A model generated the notes under the pieces. The model saw only the letters and a list, made by a program, of their open reading frames with translations. It was not told the DNA's origin and ran no database searches. DNA of 64,000 nucleotides from Spirosoma telluris. Its GTDB lineage: Bacteria > Bacteroidota > Bacteroidia > Cytophagales > Spirosomataceae. A program made the translations under genes and the position numbers. Location: NCBI GenBank assembly GCA_003259005.1, contig QLII01000001.1, forward strand, positions 4,728,501-4,792,500. Reading direction: 5' to 3'. Numbering within the stretch: the stretch's first letter is position 1; every line of letters begins with the position of its first letter. Below are positions 26,977 to 35,873 of this stretch, one piece after another.

Positions 26977-27074
26977 TAAAGGGCGGAAAGGGAGTAGGGG
27001 GACGAAAAGGAGAAAGGGAATGCAATAGCTCCCATAGTCCCTTTCGTCCCCCTACTCCCTTTCCGCCCTTTATT
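26975..27074. repeat. perfect 33-bp inverted repeat between convergent genes
   Basis: Arms 26975-27007 and 27042-27074 are exact complements (AATAAAGGGCGGAAAGGGAG and onward) around a 34-base loop. The outer ends contain the stop codons of ytxJ and folB. Strongly purine-rich on the left and pyrimidine-rich on the right. Bidirectional terminator in position. Confidence 0.95.
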
Positions 27075-27420
27075 CTTTCAACGTAATTTTAGCCCGGTGG
27101 CAAACACCCCCGATGGGTGGATTAAACTTCGACACACTGACCTCAACCGATTGCAGTTCAGTGTATTTACTGCGAATTTCCTGAATAATTTGATGAGCAA
27201 TATGCTCTAGTAGCCGTGCGGGCTGTTGCATAACAGAAACCGTAATCCTATATAAATCCTCGTAGTTGACAGTGGCACTCAGGCGGTCGCGCCGGGCGGC
27301 TTCCGAGAAGTCGGCGGTTACGATAATATCTACTGAATATTTATTACCGATTTTCTGTTCCTCATCGTAAAAACCGTGGTAGGAAAAGAATTCCAGCCCT
27401 TCTAACGCAATTGTTCCCAT
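27070..27420 (-). CDS. folB: dihydroneopterin aldolase
   Basis: A 116-residue folate-pathway enzyme cleaving dihydroneopterin to 6-hydroxymethyldihydropterin and glycolaldehyde. It begins GTIALEGLEFFSYHGFYDEEQ with the usual Tyr-His-Gly region; TVNYEDLY, LLEHIAHQI and the late catalytic Lys in SVSKFNPPIGG are seen. Length matches the family. The upstream DivIVA gene on the same strand is about 70 bp away. Confidence 0.92.
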   Translation of the reverse strand: MGTIALEGLEFFSYHGFYDEEQKIGNKYSVDIIVTADFSEAARRDRLSATVNYEDLYRITVSVMQQPARLLEHIAHQIIQEIRSKYTELQSVEVSVSKFNPPIGGVCHRAKITLKE

Positions 27421-27489
27421 AGGTAAGGCAAGATTTCACTCGCCGTAAAGGAAGCGGGTTCCATCGGAGTACCGCACCATTATTTTAGA

Positions 27490-28395
27490 CTAAATCTGGT
27501 CGAAAAATGAGCCGCCTTTCTTGGCTTGTGCCTCTTCTGTGGCTTCATTCAAGGCAGCCACTGGCTCAGGCGTGTTTGCTTCGGCCAGTATCGACTCCGG
27601 AGTGTGTTCCTCAATGGCAGATTCTGTTTCTACAGCTGCTTCACTCGCTTCTGACTCAGTCGTTTCAATAGCCTCTTCCAGTTTTTCGGTCATAGCTTCA
27701 TCTTCAGGAATCGCTTCTGGAATAAACTTGTCGCGTTCGATAAGAGGGGGCAAATCGGTAGCATCGATGGCAACGGGTTCCGAAGGCACTTCAGCAGGCA
27801 TTTCGTTGTCGGCTTGCTTCAGTTCGTCTTTAATCTGCGTGGATACTTCGTCGATTTTACCCTTCAAATTCTGCTTGCTGAATTTCTTCTCAAACCGTTC
27901 GACACTATCAACTGCGTTACTGGCGAGGGTTCGTATTTGAGCCGCCAGATTGTCTTTATATCCCTCCAGCGCTTTAAAGTCGTGTTCCAGCGATTTCAGG
28001 TCATTGAGGATATTATCTTTCAAATAACGAGCCTGATTTTCGGCGTCCTGAACCATTAAAGACGTCTTTTTACGGGCCTCGGCCAGAATATCCTCCGCCT
28101 TCTGTTTGGCTTCGTTAATGTATTTTTCCCCTGCGGTATTCGCCTGTTCCGCAATCTGCGCACTGTTCTCTTCGGCTGATTTCAGGGTACGAAACAAAGT
28201 CATTTCTATTTCCTTCAACTTGCCTAACTCTTTCTCGGCTAGTTCAAGCTGCATTTTCAACATTTTATATTCGCCGGTTACACGTTCCCATTCCTGAGAG
28301 AGTGAAACCAGAAATGCGTCAACATCTTCGGTTCTATAACCGCGCAAGCCCTTCTCAAATGTGTGCTGCCGGATTTCGATGGGCGTAATTTTCAT
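27490..28395 (-). CDS. DivIVA domain-containing protein
   Basis: A 301-residue protein. The N-terminus ITPIEIRQHTFEKGLRGYRT-EDVDAFL is the DivIVA/GpsB lipid-binding head. Residues about 30-170 form a long coiled coil, and the C-terminal third is very acidic and Ala/Glu/Pro-rich (EEAIETTESEASEAAVETES). DivIVA proteins bind curved membrane and recruit cell-division or envelope factors. The exact role in Bacteroidota is not known. Confidence 0.85.
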   Translation of the reverse strand: MKITPIEIRQHTFEKGLRGYRTEDVDAFLVSLSQEWERVTGEYKMLKMQLELAEKELGKLKEIEMTLFRTLKSAEENSAQIAEQANTAGEKYINEAKQKAEDILAEARKKTSLMVQDAENQARYLKDNILNDLKSLEHDFKALEGYKDNLAAQIRTLASNAVDSVERFEKKFSKQNLKGKIDEVSTQIKDELKQADNEMPAEVPSEPVAIDATDLPPLIERDKFIPEAIPEDEAMTEKLEEAIETTESEASEAAVETESAIEEHTPESILAEANTPEPVAALNEATEEAQAKKGGSFFDQI

Positions 28396-28512
28396 TGGTG
28401 CGCTTAGGTTTTAATGAGTTACTGATTATCAGATAAAGGTGAAATAACAGCCATTCTATGGATTTTACAAAAAATAGCCCGAAAAATAGGGGGATTCCTA
28501 TTTAGTACCAGT

Positions 28513-29412
28513 TTAGTAGCTCAATTTCCATACCGAAATTGTTCGGTCGTCGCTGGCGGCAAGGAGTTGATTCACATCAGTCCAAAGTAGTTTATTGACT
28601 GATGTGCCATGACCCGCGTGACGTGCCCGATCCACAACTTTCAATAACCGATACGTTTCGGCATCCCAGATCTTAATTGACTTATCCATACTAGCCGTTG
28701 CCAATAAACGGGCATCTGGACTGAATGCCAGATGATTGATGGCAAACATATGCGCGACAATATCGTGTTGTAAAGCATAGTTTTTCTCTACTTCCCATAG
28801 TTTCAAATGGGCGTCGCGCCCGGCGGTTAGCAGGTATCGAAAGTCCGGAGAATACCCAATTGTGAATACTGAATTCGTATGAGCCGGAATAACCTGCTTG
28901 AGTGTATGGGTCACTAAATCAAAAATACGCACAACATTATCACTGTAACCCACGGCAAACTCACGCTCAACAGGATTTATAGCGATAGACCGTGCTGATT
29001 GATCCGATGCTTTCAGGTGTTTTCGGATCACAAGTTGATCGGCATCTACTATAACTACCACGCCATCGGAGAGCGCGACAAAGGCCTCATTTTTATAGAA
29101 TTTAATATCAAAAATGGCGGCTGATGTTAATTTTAAGGAAGCCACTTCCTTCTTTTGGGCCGGATCAATGACGTGGATACCTTCATAATTTTGGCCAACC
29201 CAGAGCAAGCCGTTTGCTGGATACAAGGCCAGCGCATAAACAGATGCCGGTACCATAGCGATCAATTCCCCAAGATCAGGGCGATCCAATCGCCATCTGA
29301 CCACCTGTCCATCACCACCTGTTGAAAAAAACTGGTCAGTCGACAAACCGTGTTCGAGCGTGTAAACGGGTTCGCGGTGCCCCCCAAATGTGTCTATTTT
29401 CTCTACAATCAC
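28513..29412 (-). CDS. WD40 repeat protein
   Basis: A 299-residue protein built of about seven WD40 blades (for example DFRYLLTAGRDAHLKLWEV, DARLLATASMDKSIKIWDA, VNQLLAASDDRTISVWKLSY), which would close into one propeller. No signal peptide or other domain is present, so it is probably a cytoplasmic scaffold. The start is a GTG at 29412. The TnpB element lies immediately upstream and may have separated the gene from its original promoter. Confidence 0.85.
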   Translation of the reverse strand: MIVEKIDTFGGHREPVYTLEHGLSTDQFFSTGGDGQVVRWRLDRPDLGELIAMVPASVYALALYPANGLLWVGQNYEGIHVIDPAQKKEVASLKLTSAAIFDIKFYKNEAFVALSDGVVVIVDADQLVIRKHLKASDQSARSIAINPVEREFAVGYSDNVVRIFDLVTHTLKQVIPAHTNSVFTIGYSPDFRYLLTAGRDAHLKLWEVEKNYALQHDIVAHMFAINHLAFSPDARLLATASMDKSIKIWDAETYRLLKVVDRARHAGHGTSVNKLLWTDVNQLLAASDDRTISVWKLSY

Positions 29413-29489
29413 TTTATTGGTAAGTCCAGCGAGGACTATTCACAAGAGTATAAGTATCTTCACAGGTCAGATTCCTGAATTCAGGATCA

Positions 29490-30790
29490 GCGTTGACACT
29501 CTCCCGGCTAAAGCGCGGGAGATTCCTGATTCAACGAGGGACTAACGCCCCTCTCCACAGGCTTGAAATCGGCACTGTCCATGCCTAAAAGATTTTGTTT
29601 TACAAATGCAAACCGAACGATGTTGTTAGCTGCCAGTATATCCCTATCGTGTGTTGTGCCACAACTAGCACATGCCCATGACCTGTCTTTCAGGCTCAAG
29701 GCATGGTTGAGGATGCCGCATGTACAGAGTTTACTGCTCGGTTCAAAACGTCCGATTTTGACAAGGTTCTTGCCCTGCCAGTCGCATTTGTATTCCAGCA
29801 TGGACATGAAGCTACTCCAACTCACATCGGCTATTGCACGAGCAAGTTTGTGGTTCTTCATCATGCCGGAAATAGCCAGGTTCTCTACGCAGACCGTTTG
29901 GTTTTCACGGACGATACGAGTTGAAACCTTGTGTAGAAAATCGTTTCGCTGGTTGGTTACTTTTTCATGTTGCCGGGCCAGCCGGATACGGGATTTAGTT
30001 CGATTGTTACTGCCTTTCTTCTTCTTACTATGTCGACGGGAAAGTCGCTTTAGCTTTTTAATCGATTTTTTAAGGAATCTAGGGTTAGCAACTTTCTCGC
30101 CAGTAGATAGGGTAGCAAAGTCTTTCAGGCCAACATCAATACCAACGGCTAACGACTGGTTGGGGCTGACCTGGCCGGTATGCTATCCAACGTTTCAACT
30201 AACACCGACGCAAAGACCTTGCCTGTAGCGGTTTTAGATACGGTTACGGTCTTGACAACACCAGCAAACTCCCGGCTGAAAACGGCCTTGACCTTGCCGA
30301 TTTTAGGTAGTTGGATGGTCGAGTTAACAAAATCAACCTTAACGTTCTGTGGACAGGAGAAGCTATGCCGATTGTCTTTTTTTGACTTAAAGCGGGGGAA
30401 CCCCTTTTTCTCCCGAAAGAACCGGGTGTATGCTGAATCAAGGTTTAGCAGGGTGGACTGTAATGACTGGGAATTTATCTCTTTCAACCAGTCATGTTCT
30501 ACTTTCAGGGCGGGCAATTCCCGCTGTATATCGTACCGGGATAGTGATTTGTTTTCGGTCTGGTATGCCTGTGTTTTTTTTGCTAAAGCCCAATTGTACA
30601 AAAACCGCACACTGCCAAAATGCCTGTTGAGCAATTGGGTTTGTGTAGGGTTAGGCGAAAGCCTGTATTTGAACGCCTTGAGCATACTCAAAAATACAAA
30701 AATTTACTTAGCGAAACACCTTATAAACGCTAACATTTTGGCCTGTATCCCCCGGATAAATCCGGGAGAATTAGGCCAATCATTCTCTTA
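29490..30790 (-). mobile_element. IS200/IS605-group element carrying only tnpB
   Basis: Limits are approximate. The right end carries the hairpin CTCCCGGCTAAAGCGCGGGAG at 29501-29521, which contains the tnpB stop, as is usual in this group. The left end carries a hairpin CCCGGA-TAAA-TCCGGG at 30751-30766. No TnpA (Y1 transposase) gene is present, so movement would need a helper. Inserted between the WD40 and phosphopantetheinyl transferase genes. The exact cleavage sites cannot be fixed without an empty-site comparison. Confidence 0.75.
29508..30685 (-). CDS. tnpB: TnpB, RNA-guided RuvC nuclease (one apparent frameshift)
   Basis: About 390 residues when joined. The N-terminal part starts MLKAFKYRLSPNPTQTQLL (ATG 30685) and stops near 30149; the C-terminal part is open from about 30180. 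One missing base near GGCCAGG (about 30165-30175) explains the break. RuvC residues are present: Asp in VGIDVGLKDFATL, Glu in CVENLAISG, Asp in THDRDILAANNI. The zinc knuckle is unusual: the first pair reads CTC (C-x-C) where relatives have C-x2-C, followed by a normal CASC. TnpB of this group uses an RNA from the element's right end. Confidence 0.82.
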
Positions 30791-30846
30791 AAGACCAAAG
30801 GTCGTTAAACCTTTCTTTTTCTCGAACGTCTTCCGACTTTTGATTT

Positions 30847-31482
30847 GTGACATTACAAATAAACGATAACTGTGTAGTCCTACTCCGGGCCATTACTGAC
30901 GACGAACCAACGCTTCGGGCAGGCTTGCCATTAACCCATGTGGAACGGGACGAACTGGCTCATATTACCCACCCGGCTCAGCGCGTCGAATGGCTGGCGT
31001 GCCGGGTAGCGATCCAGCAATTGACCGAAGCTCATGGTCTACCCTACCAGGGGTTACAAAAAGACGAATTTGGAAAGCCTTCGCTGATTGGAACCCCCTG
31101 GCATATTTCCCTTTCGCATACAAGCGGCTGGGCAGCTGCCGTATTGCACCAAACCAGACCGGTTGGCATTGATATTGAGCCCATTCGGGAACAGTTTAGG
31201 CGGGTCGTACCTCGTGTTTTATCGGCAGATGAAATTGCCCATGCCGACAATAATCCGAACCGGCTGGCAGTGTATTGGTGTGCCAAAGAAGCTCTTTATA
31301 AACTTTACGGAAAACGTCAACTCACCTTTCGCGAGCATCTGCACGTTGAGCCCTTTGCCGATGAGGCCGACCAGCTTGTTGGTCATGTACGACTCCCCGA
31401 CCATAAAGAGCAACTGAACGTCGGCCCGGTAACAATCAGGTGTTTTCAAGTTGGGCCGGGCTTACTCGCCGTGGCATTTTAA
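30847..31482 (+). CDS. 4'-phosphopantetheinyl transferase superfamily protein
   Basis: A 211-residue Sfp-type enzyme that moves the phosphopantetheine arm of CoA to a carrier-protein serine. The two signature motifs are PVGIDIEPI and WCAKEALYKLYGK, carrying the magnesium ligands and catalytic Lys. Start is GTG at 30847. It lies directly beside the left end of the TnpB element. It probably primes acyl or peptidyl carrier proteins; the target is not in the window. Confidence 0.88.
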   Translation: MTLQINDNCVVLLRAITDDEPTLRAGLPLTHVERDELAHITHPAQRVEWLACRVAIQQLTEAHGLPYQGLQKDEFGKPSLIGTPWHISLSHTSGWAAAVLHQTRPVGIDIEPIREQFRRVVPRVLSADEIAHADNNPNRLAVYWCAKEALYKLYGKRQLTFREHLHVEPFADEADQLVGHVRLPDHKEQLNVGPVTIRCFQVGPGLLAVAF

Positions 31483-31694
31483 ATGTACCAGCAAATTAAG
31501 AGCTTGATTTGACTAACTATCTTTATTTAAAATCACGAGCTATAACTCTTTTGGGAGTCTAATGAACACGGGCTGAAGCTCGTACGTACAAGTACCCAAC
31601 TCCCATTCGATAAGGAAACGCAATATTTTGCGGCTCTACACGCTTTTTCGGTAAAAAGTGGGAAATTTACCCTGCTGCGATAGCGGCTAACCCA

Positions 31695-34259
31695 ATGTAC
31701 ATGGCACAACCAACTACTTCTCAACGCCAGAATACGCTCCGCCGAACTACTGATCGTAACGAACCCCGTCCGCGCATACCTACTGGCAAACCGGCTGGTC
31801 ACGCCAAGGGTAGTGCGTTCAACTGGGGAGCCGCTATTGATCGCTGGTTCACCGACCAACGGTCTACACTCACACTCGGCGTTCTGTTAATGGGTACGGC
31901 CATAGGCCTACTCGTGGCTTTTATATCCTACTTGCTCAATGGTGCTGCCGATCAAAGTGTAGTGGGTGCCGCCTTCTCGGAACCATTGGCCGAATCGGCT
32001 ACCGAAACCCGAAACTGGGTTGGATTAGTTGGCGCTTACATAGCCCATGCGTTTGTGTTCCGCTGGTTTGGGGTGGGTGCGCTGGCTATACCGGTTATTG
32101 TGTTTCTGGCCGGTTATAAACTGACATTCAAAATCGAGCTACTGCCTTTGAGTCGCACCACAACGGCTCTGCTGTTTGCAGCCGTCTGGTGTAGTTTGCT
32201 ATTGGGCTATATAGTATTGGTGACAAAATCAGTGGAAACCGCCAGTATATGGTGTGGAGGAATCGGCTACGAGCTAAATGCGGCACTTTATAGTCTGTTC
32301 GGCTGGGGAAATCTGGCATTTATCCTTTTTCTGCTCTTCTTGTTTATTGTCTATTTCTTCAATGTTCGGGATATAAAGATGCCGAGCTTTTCCCGCCCGG
32401 TTCGTCCTAAAGCACCCAGACGTCCAGGAAATTCGCTGCAAACCTATGAGGAGAGTGAGTTTGAGGAAGAAGAGGACGAACTTGATGAGACAGAACTCCA
32501 CCCAGATTTGGACGTTGAGCCGGTTAATTCGTTCGCGACTCCTGTTGCTACTGATGAGAGCCCGAGTCAGGAAATACCAGTATCTGATATTGCCACGAAA
32601 ACGACTGGTGTTACCCTGACCATCAAAAATCGGGAGGCTGTCACCGATGAGCTGGATGATGCCACTGAACTCAGTGCAACACCAGCCCCCACGTTTGAGC
32701 CAGATCCGTTCGAAGACGATGATTTAGTGGCGGTTCATGGGTTGTATGACCCAACCCTCGATCTGCCACAATATCAATACCCAACCAACGACCTGCTGAC
32801 GGAATATCAGAATAGCCGAAAAGCGCAGGTTTCGGATGACGAACTGACCGCGAACAAAGAGAAAATTGAAAATACACTGCGGAACTTCGGTATTGAAATC
32901 GACTCTATTCAGGCGTCCATTGGACCCACGGTTACGCTGTATGAGATTATACCGGCGAAAGGCGTTCGGATTTCCAAGATTAAAAGCCTCGAAGACGATA
33001 TTGCCTTAAGCCTATCGGCTCTGGGTATTCGTATTATTGCTCCCATGCCTGGCATGGGAACCATTGGTATTGAGGTGCCGAATAAGAACCGCGAAATGGT
33101 CTCGATGCGATCAATGATTGCCAGTGAGGCCTTCAATAGTAGTAAGTTCGATTTGCCGATTGTGCTGGGCAAAACCATATCAAACGAAATTTACGTGGCC
33201 GATCTAGCTAAAATGCCTCACTTGCTTATGGCAGGGGCAACCGGCCAGGGTAAGTCAGTTGGGTTGAATGTACTTCTCACCTCACTGATTTATAAAAAAC
33301 ATCCTTCGCAACTAAAGCTTGTTCTGGTTGACCCGAAAAAAGTTGAACTTACTTTGTTCAATAAGCTGGAACGGCATTTTCTGGCAAAACTGCCTGATGC
33401 CGAAGAGCCGATTATTACCGATACCAAGAAGGTTGTCAATACACTTAACTCACTTTGTATTGAGATGGATAACCGGTACAATCTGCTGAAAGACGCGGGT
33501 TGCCGGAACCTGAAAGAATATAATGCCAAGTTTGTAAAACGTCGGCTTAATCCCGAAAAAGGGCACCGCTTCCTGCCTTATATCGTCCTGATCGTTGATG
33601 AGTTGGCCGACTTAATGATGACTGCTGGCAAAGAGGTCGAACAACCCATTGCCCGATTGGCTCAGTTAGCGCGCGCCATTGGAATTCACCTCGTTGTGGC
33701 TACGCAACGGCCTTCTGTAAACGTCATTACGGGGCTAATTAAAGCCAATTTCCCGGCTCGCTTATCGTTTAAAGTAACCTCAAAAATTGATTCCCGCACC
33801 ATTCTGGATACGGGTGGAGCTGAGCAGTTGGTGGGTATGGGCGACATGCTTCTCTCGTCCAATTCAGAGATTATCCGGCTCCAATGTCCTTTTGTGGATA
33901 CGAATGAGATTGAAGACCTCTGCGAGTATGTCGGTAATCAGCGGGGATACGATGATGCCTATGCGTTACCGGAATTTGTAGGTGATGATGGTGGTCAGAC
34001 CGATGACAAAGATGTAGACCTCGGCAATCGCGACCCGATGTTTGACGAAGCTGCCCGGCTTATTGTCATTCACCAGCAGGGTAGTACATCGCTGATTCAG
34101 CGAAAACTCAAACTTGGGTATAACCGGGCCGGGCGTTTGATCGACCAGTTAGAAGCCGCTAAAATTGTTGGCGCCTTTGAAGGCAGCAAAGCCCGAGATG
34201 TACTGGTGCAGGATTTACAGACGCTGGAGGAGATGCTAAAACGACTTAAAGGGGAATAG
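31695..34259 (+). CDS. ftsK: DNA translocase FtsK
   Basis: An 854-residue translocase of the division septum. The N-terminus has about four membrane segments (between about 45 and 225), then a highly acidic linker (about 240-380). The motor follows with Walker A MAGATGQGKSVGLN (near 515) and Walker B IVLIVDELADLMM, and the C-terminal gamma winged helix ends it (LIQRKLKLGYNRAGRLIDQLE). It would pump chromosome DNA and activate XerCD at dif. A LolA-like gene follows 95 bp downstream, an arrangement common in this phylum. Confidence 0.95.
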   Translation: MYMAQPTTSQRQNTLRRTTDRNEPRPRIPTGKPAGHAKGSAFNWGAAIDRWFTDQRSTLTLGVLLMGTAIGLLVAFISYLLNGAADQSVVGAAFSEPLAESATETRNWVGLVGAYIAHAFVFRWFGVGALAIPVIVFLAGYKLTFKIELLPLSRTTTALLFAAVWCSLLLGYIVLVTKSVETASIWCGGIGYELNAALYSLFGWGNLAFILFLLFLFIVYFFNVRDIKMPSFSRPVRPKAPRRPGNSLQTYEESEFEEEEDELDETELHPDLDVEPVNSFATPVATDESPSQEIPVSDIATKTTGVTLTIKNREAVTDELDDATELSATPAPTFEPDPFEDDDLVAVHGLYDPTLDLPQYQYPTNDLLTEYQNSRKAQVSDDELTANKEKIENTLRNFGIEIDSIQASIGPTVTLYEIIPAKGVRISKIKSLEDDIALSLSALGIRIIAPMPGMGTIGIEVPNKNREMVSMRSMIASEAFNSSKFDLPIVLGKTISNEIYVADLAKMPHLLMAGATGQGKSVGLNVLLTSLIYKKHPSQLKLVLVDPKKVELTLFNKLERHFLAKLPDAEEPIITDTKKVVNTLNSLCIEMDNRYNLLKDAGCRNLKEYNAKFVKRRLNPEKGHRFLPYIVLIVDELADLMMTAGKEVEQPIARLAQLARAIGIHLVVATQRPSVNVITGLIKANFPARLSFKVTSKIDSRTILDTGGAEQLVGMGDMLLSSNSEIIRLQCPFVDTNEIEDLCEYVGNQRGYDDAYALPEFVGDDGGQTDDKDVDLGNRDPMFDEAARLIVIHQQGSTSLIQRKLKLGYNRAGRLIDQLEAAKIVGAFEGSKARDVLVQDLQTLEEMLKRLKGE

Positions 34260-34354
34260 TAGAGTAGAGTTAAAAGGATTATTAAACTTTTCCATCAATT
34301 TTCCCGTCTAAGAACTATAGCTAATCTGAATTGACGAGTCATACACCTACAAAA

Positions 34355-34995
34355 ATGAAAAAAATAGCATTGATACTGAGTCTGGTTTTAGTTCTGGGTT
34401 TTCCAGCCTTAGCTCAGAAAGACAAACGGGCACAGGCCATTTTAGATGCAATGAGTAAGTATTATAAATCGCTAAAATCCTATCAGGCAGCCTTTACGTA
34501 TACGAGTGCAGGAGCAGGAGCAAAGGAATCGTATAAAGGTGATTTGATCGTAAAAAATGAGAAGTTTCGCTTACTATTGGGTGGACAGGAGGTATTTACG
34601 GATGGCAAAGTAATGTCTACGTATATCAAAGAATCCAATGAAGTAAACGTTCAGGACTACGATGCAGCTGGCAGTGGGGAATTGAATCCTACCCAGATCT
34701 ATACCATTTACAAACGGGGTTTCGACTACCGTTTTCTGAAAGAACAAAAGCAGGGCGGCCGGACTGTAGAGGTGATCGAACTTACCCCTAACCGCCCGAA
34801 GAGCCCGATAGCGACGGTACAGATTTCTGTCGATAAGGCTGACAAATCTGTTCGCAACTGGCTGATCACGAATAAAGATGGTAAGCGTACAACCTATGCC
34901 ATTACGAAGTTTACGCCTAACGTAAATACACCCGATACGTATTTCATTTTCGACAAATCGAAATACCCGGCGTTGAAGTTGTTGATTTACGGTAG
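34355..34995 (+). CDS. LolA-like outer-membrane lipoprotein carrier (apparent C-terminal frameshift)
   Basis: A periplasmic lipoprotein chaperone of about 213 residues. ATG 34355 gives the signal peptide MKKIALILSLVLVLGFPALA; AILDAMSKYYKSLKSYQAAF and FDYRFLKEQKQGGRTVEVIEL are typical of Bacteroidota LolA. As read, the frame runs on to 35011 and ends ALKLLIYGRKCSE. One extra C in the CCC at 34966-34968 would instead give YPGVEVVDLR and a stop at 34993-34995, the ending I would expect. I use that end. Together with ftsK it fits a conserved envelope/division neighbourhood. Confidence 0.82.
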
Positions 34996-35016
34996 GAAGT
35001 GTAGTGAGTGAAATAG

Positions 35017-35096
35017 GTGTAGTAAGTAAAAGAAGTGGAGTGAGTGCAGTAGGTTTTAACTTATTACACTCACTCCACTTCTTTCACTTACTACAC
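35017..35096. repeat. inverted repeat (GTGGAGTGAGTG family)
   Basis: Arms 35017-35051 and 35062-35096 are near complements (few mismatches) between lolA and the convergent upp gene; the right arm contains the upp stop codon. The same words build the repeat at 54200-54316. Confidence 0.85.
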
Positions 35097-35738
35097 TTTC
35101 TGCCCAAACGCCAGGTCGCCCGAATCGCCTAAGCCGGGAACAATGTAAAAATGCTCGTTGAGGTGGTCGTCGATAGCTCCCAGCCAAAGATGGCATTGGG
35201 GAAGTTGTTGCTGCACATGACGAACCCCTTCTGGACTGGCAATGATAGCGGCAATATGCGTTTGAGACGGGATTCCATAACGTAATAAAGCGTGATAGAC
35301 TTTTTCGAGCGAACGGCCCGTGGCCAGCATGGGGTCGCAGAGAATAAGGGCTTTCCCGCTTAGATCGGGACTGACGATATAATCCATCGCGATCTCAAAC
35401 TCTTCGTTTTCTGATGAGGAAGCCCCCCGATAAGCGCCCGCAAAGGCATTTTCAGCCTGATCGAAATAATTCGCGAACCCTTGGTGAAAAGGCAATCCGG
35501 CACGAAGAATAGTAGCAATAACCGGCTGTTGACGAAGCACTTGTGTATTGGAAATACCAAGTGGGGTCTGCACATCTATCGTTTGATAGGGCAGTTTTTT
35601 TGAGATTTCATACGCCATTAATTCACCAAGTCGTTCCAGGTTCCGGCGAAACCGCAACCGATCCTGTTGAATGGAAACATCCCGAAGTTCGGCGATGAAC
35701 TGATTGGCTAGCGAGGGTTGCTGGGCAAAAACAAACAT
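35091..35738 (-). CDS. upp: uracil phosphoribosyltransferase
   Basis: Pyrimidine salvage enzyme making UMP from uracil and PRPP, 215 residues from the ATG at 35738; a TTG at 35858 would add 40 residues not expected for the family. The PRPP loop is LILCDPMLATGRS and the uracil-binding end is VPGLGDSGDLAFG. The last codons lie in the right arm of a hairpin. The divergent Wzi-like gene starts 136 bp upstream. Confidence 0.9.
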   Translation of the reverse strand: MFVFAQQPSLANQFIAELRDVSIQQDRLRFRRNLERLGELMAYEISKKLPYQTIDVQTPLGISNTQVLRQQPVIATILRAGLPFHQGFANYFDQAENAFAGAYRGASSSENEEFEIAMDYIVSPDLSGKALILCDPMLATGRSLEKVYHALLRYGIPSQTHIAAIIASPEGVRHVQQQLPQCHLWLGAIDDHLNEHFYIVPGLGDSGDLAFGQKV

Positions 35739-35873
35739 GGTTTGTGGGCTTCTTTCGCCGTAAATTAGCCCCAAGGTTGGCGTATATCCAAACCAATTGT
35801 CTAATTTAAGCGGTTCATTGGGTCCAATCGGTTTTCTAAAGTGGCCTGAATGGGTCAACAGCCAGTCAGTTAC

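Noticed and set aside
29563..30791. Plus-strand frames of about 200 codons
   Set aside because: They lie opposite tnpB, whose motifs are clear on the minus strand.
35739..35858. Longer upp product from TTG 35858
   Set aside because: It adds 40 residues not seen in the family; the ATG at 35738 gives normal length.
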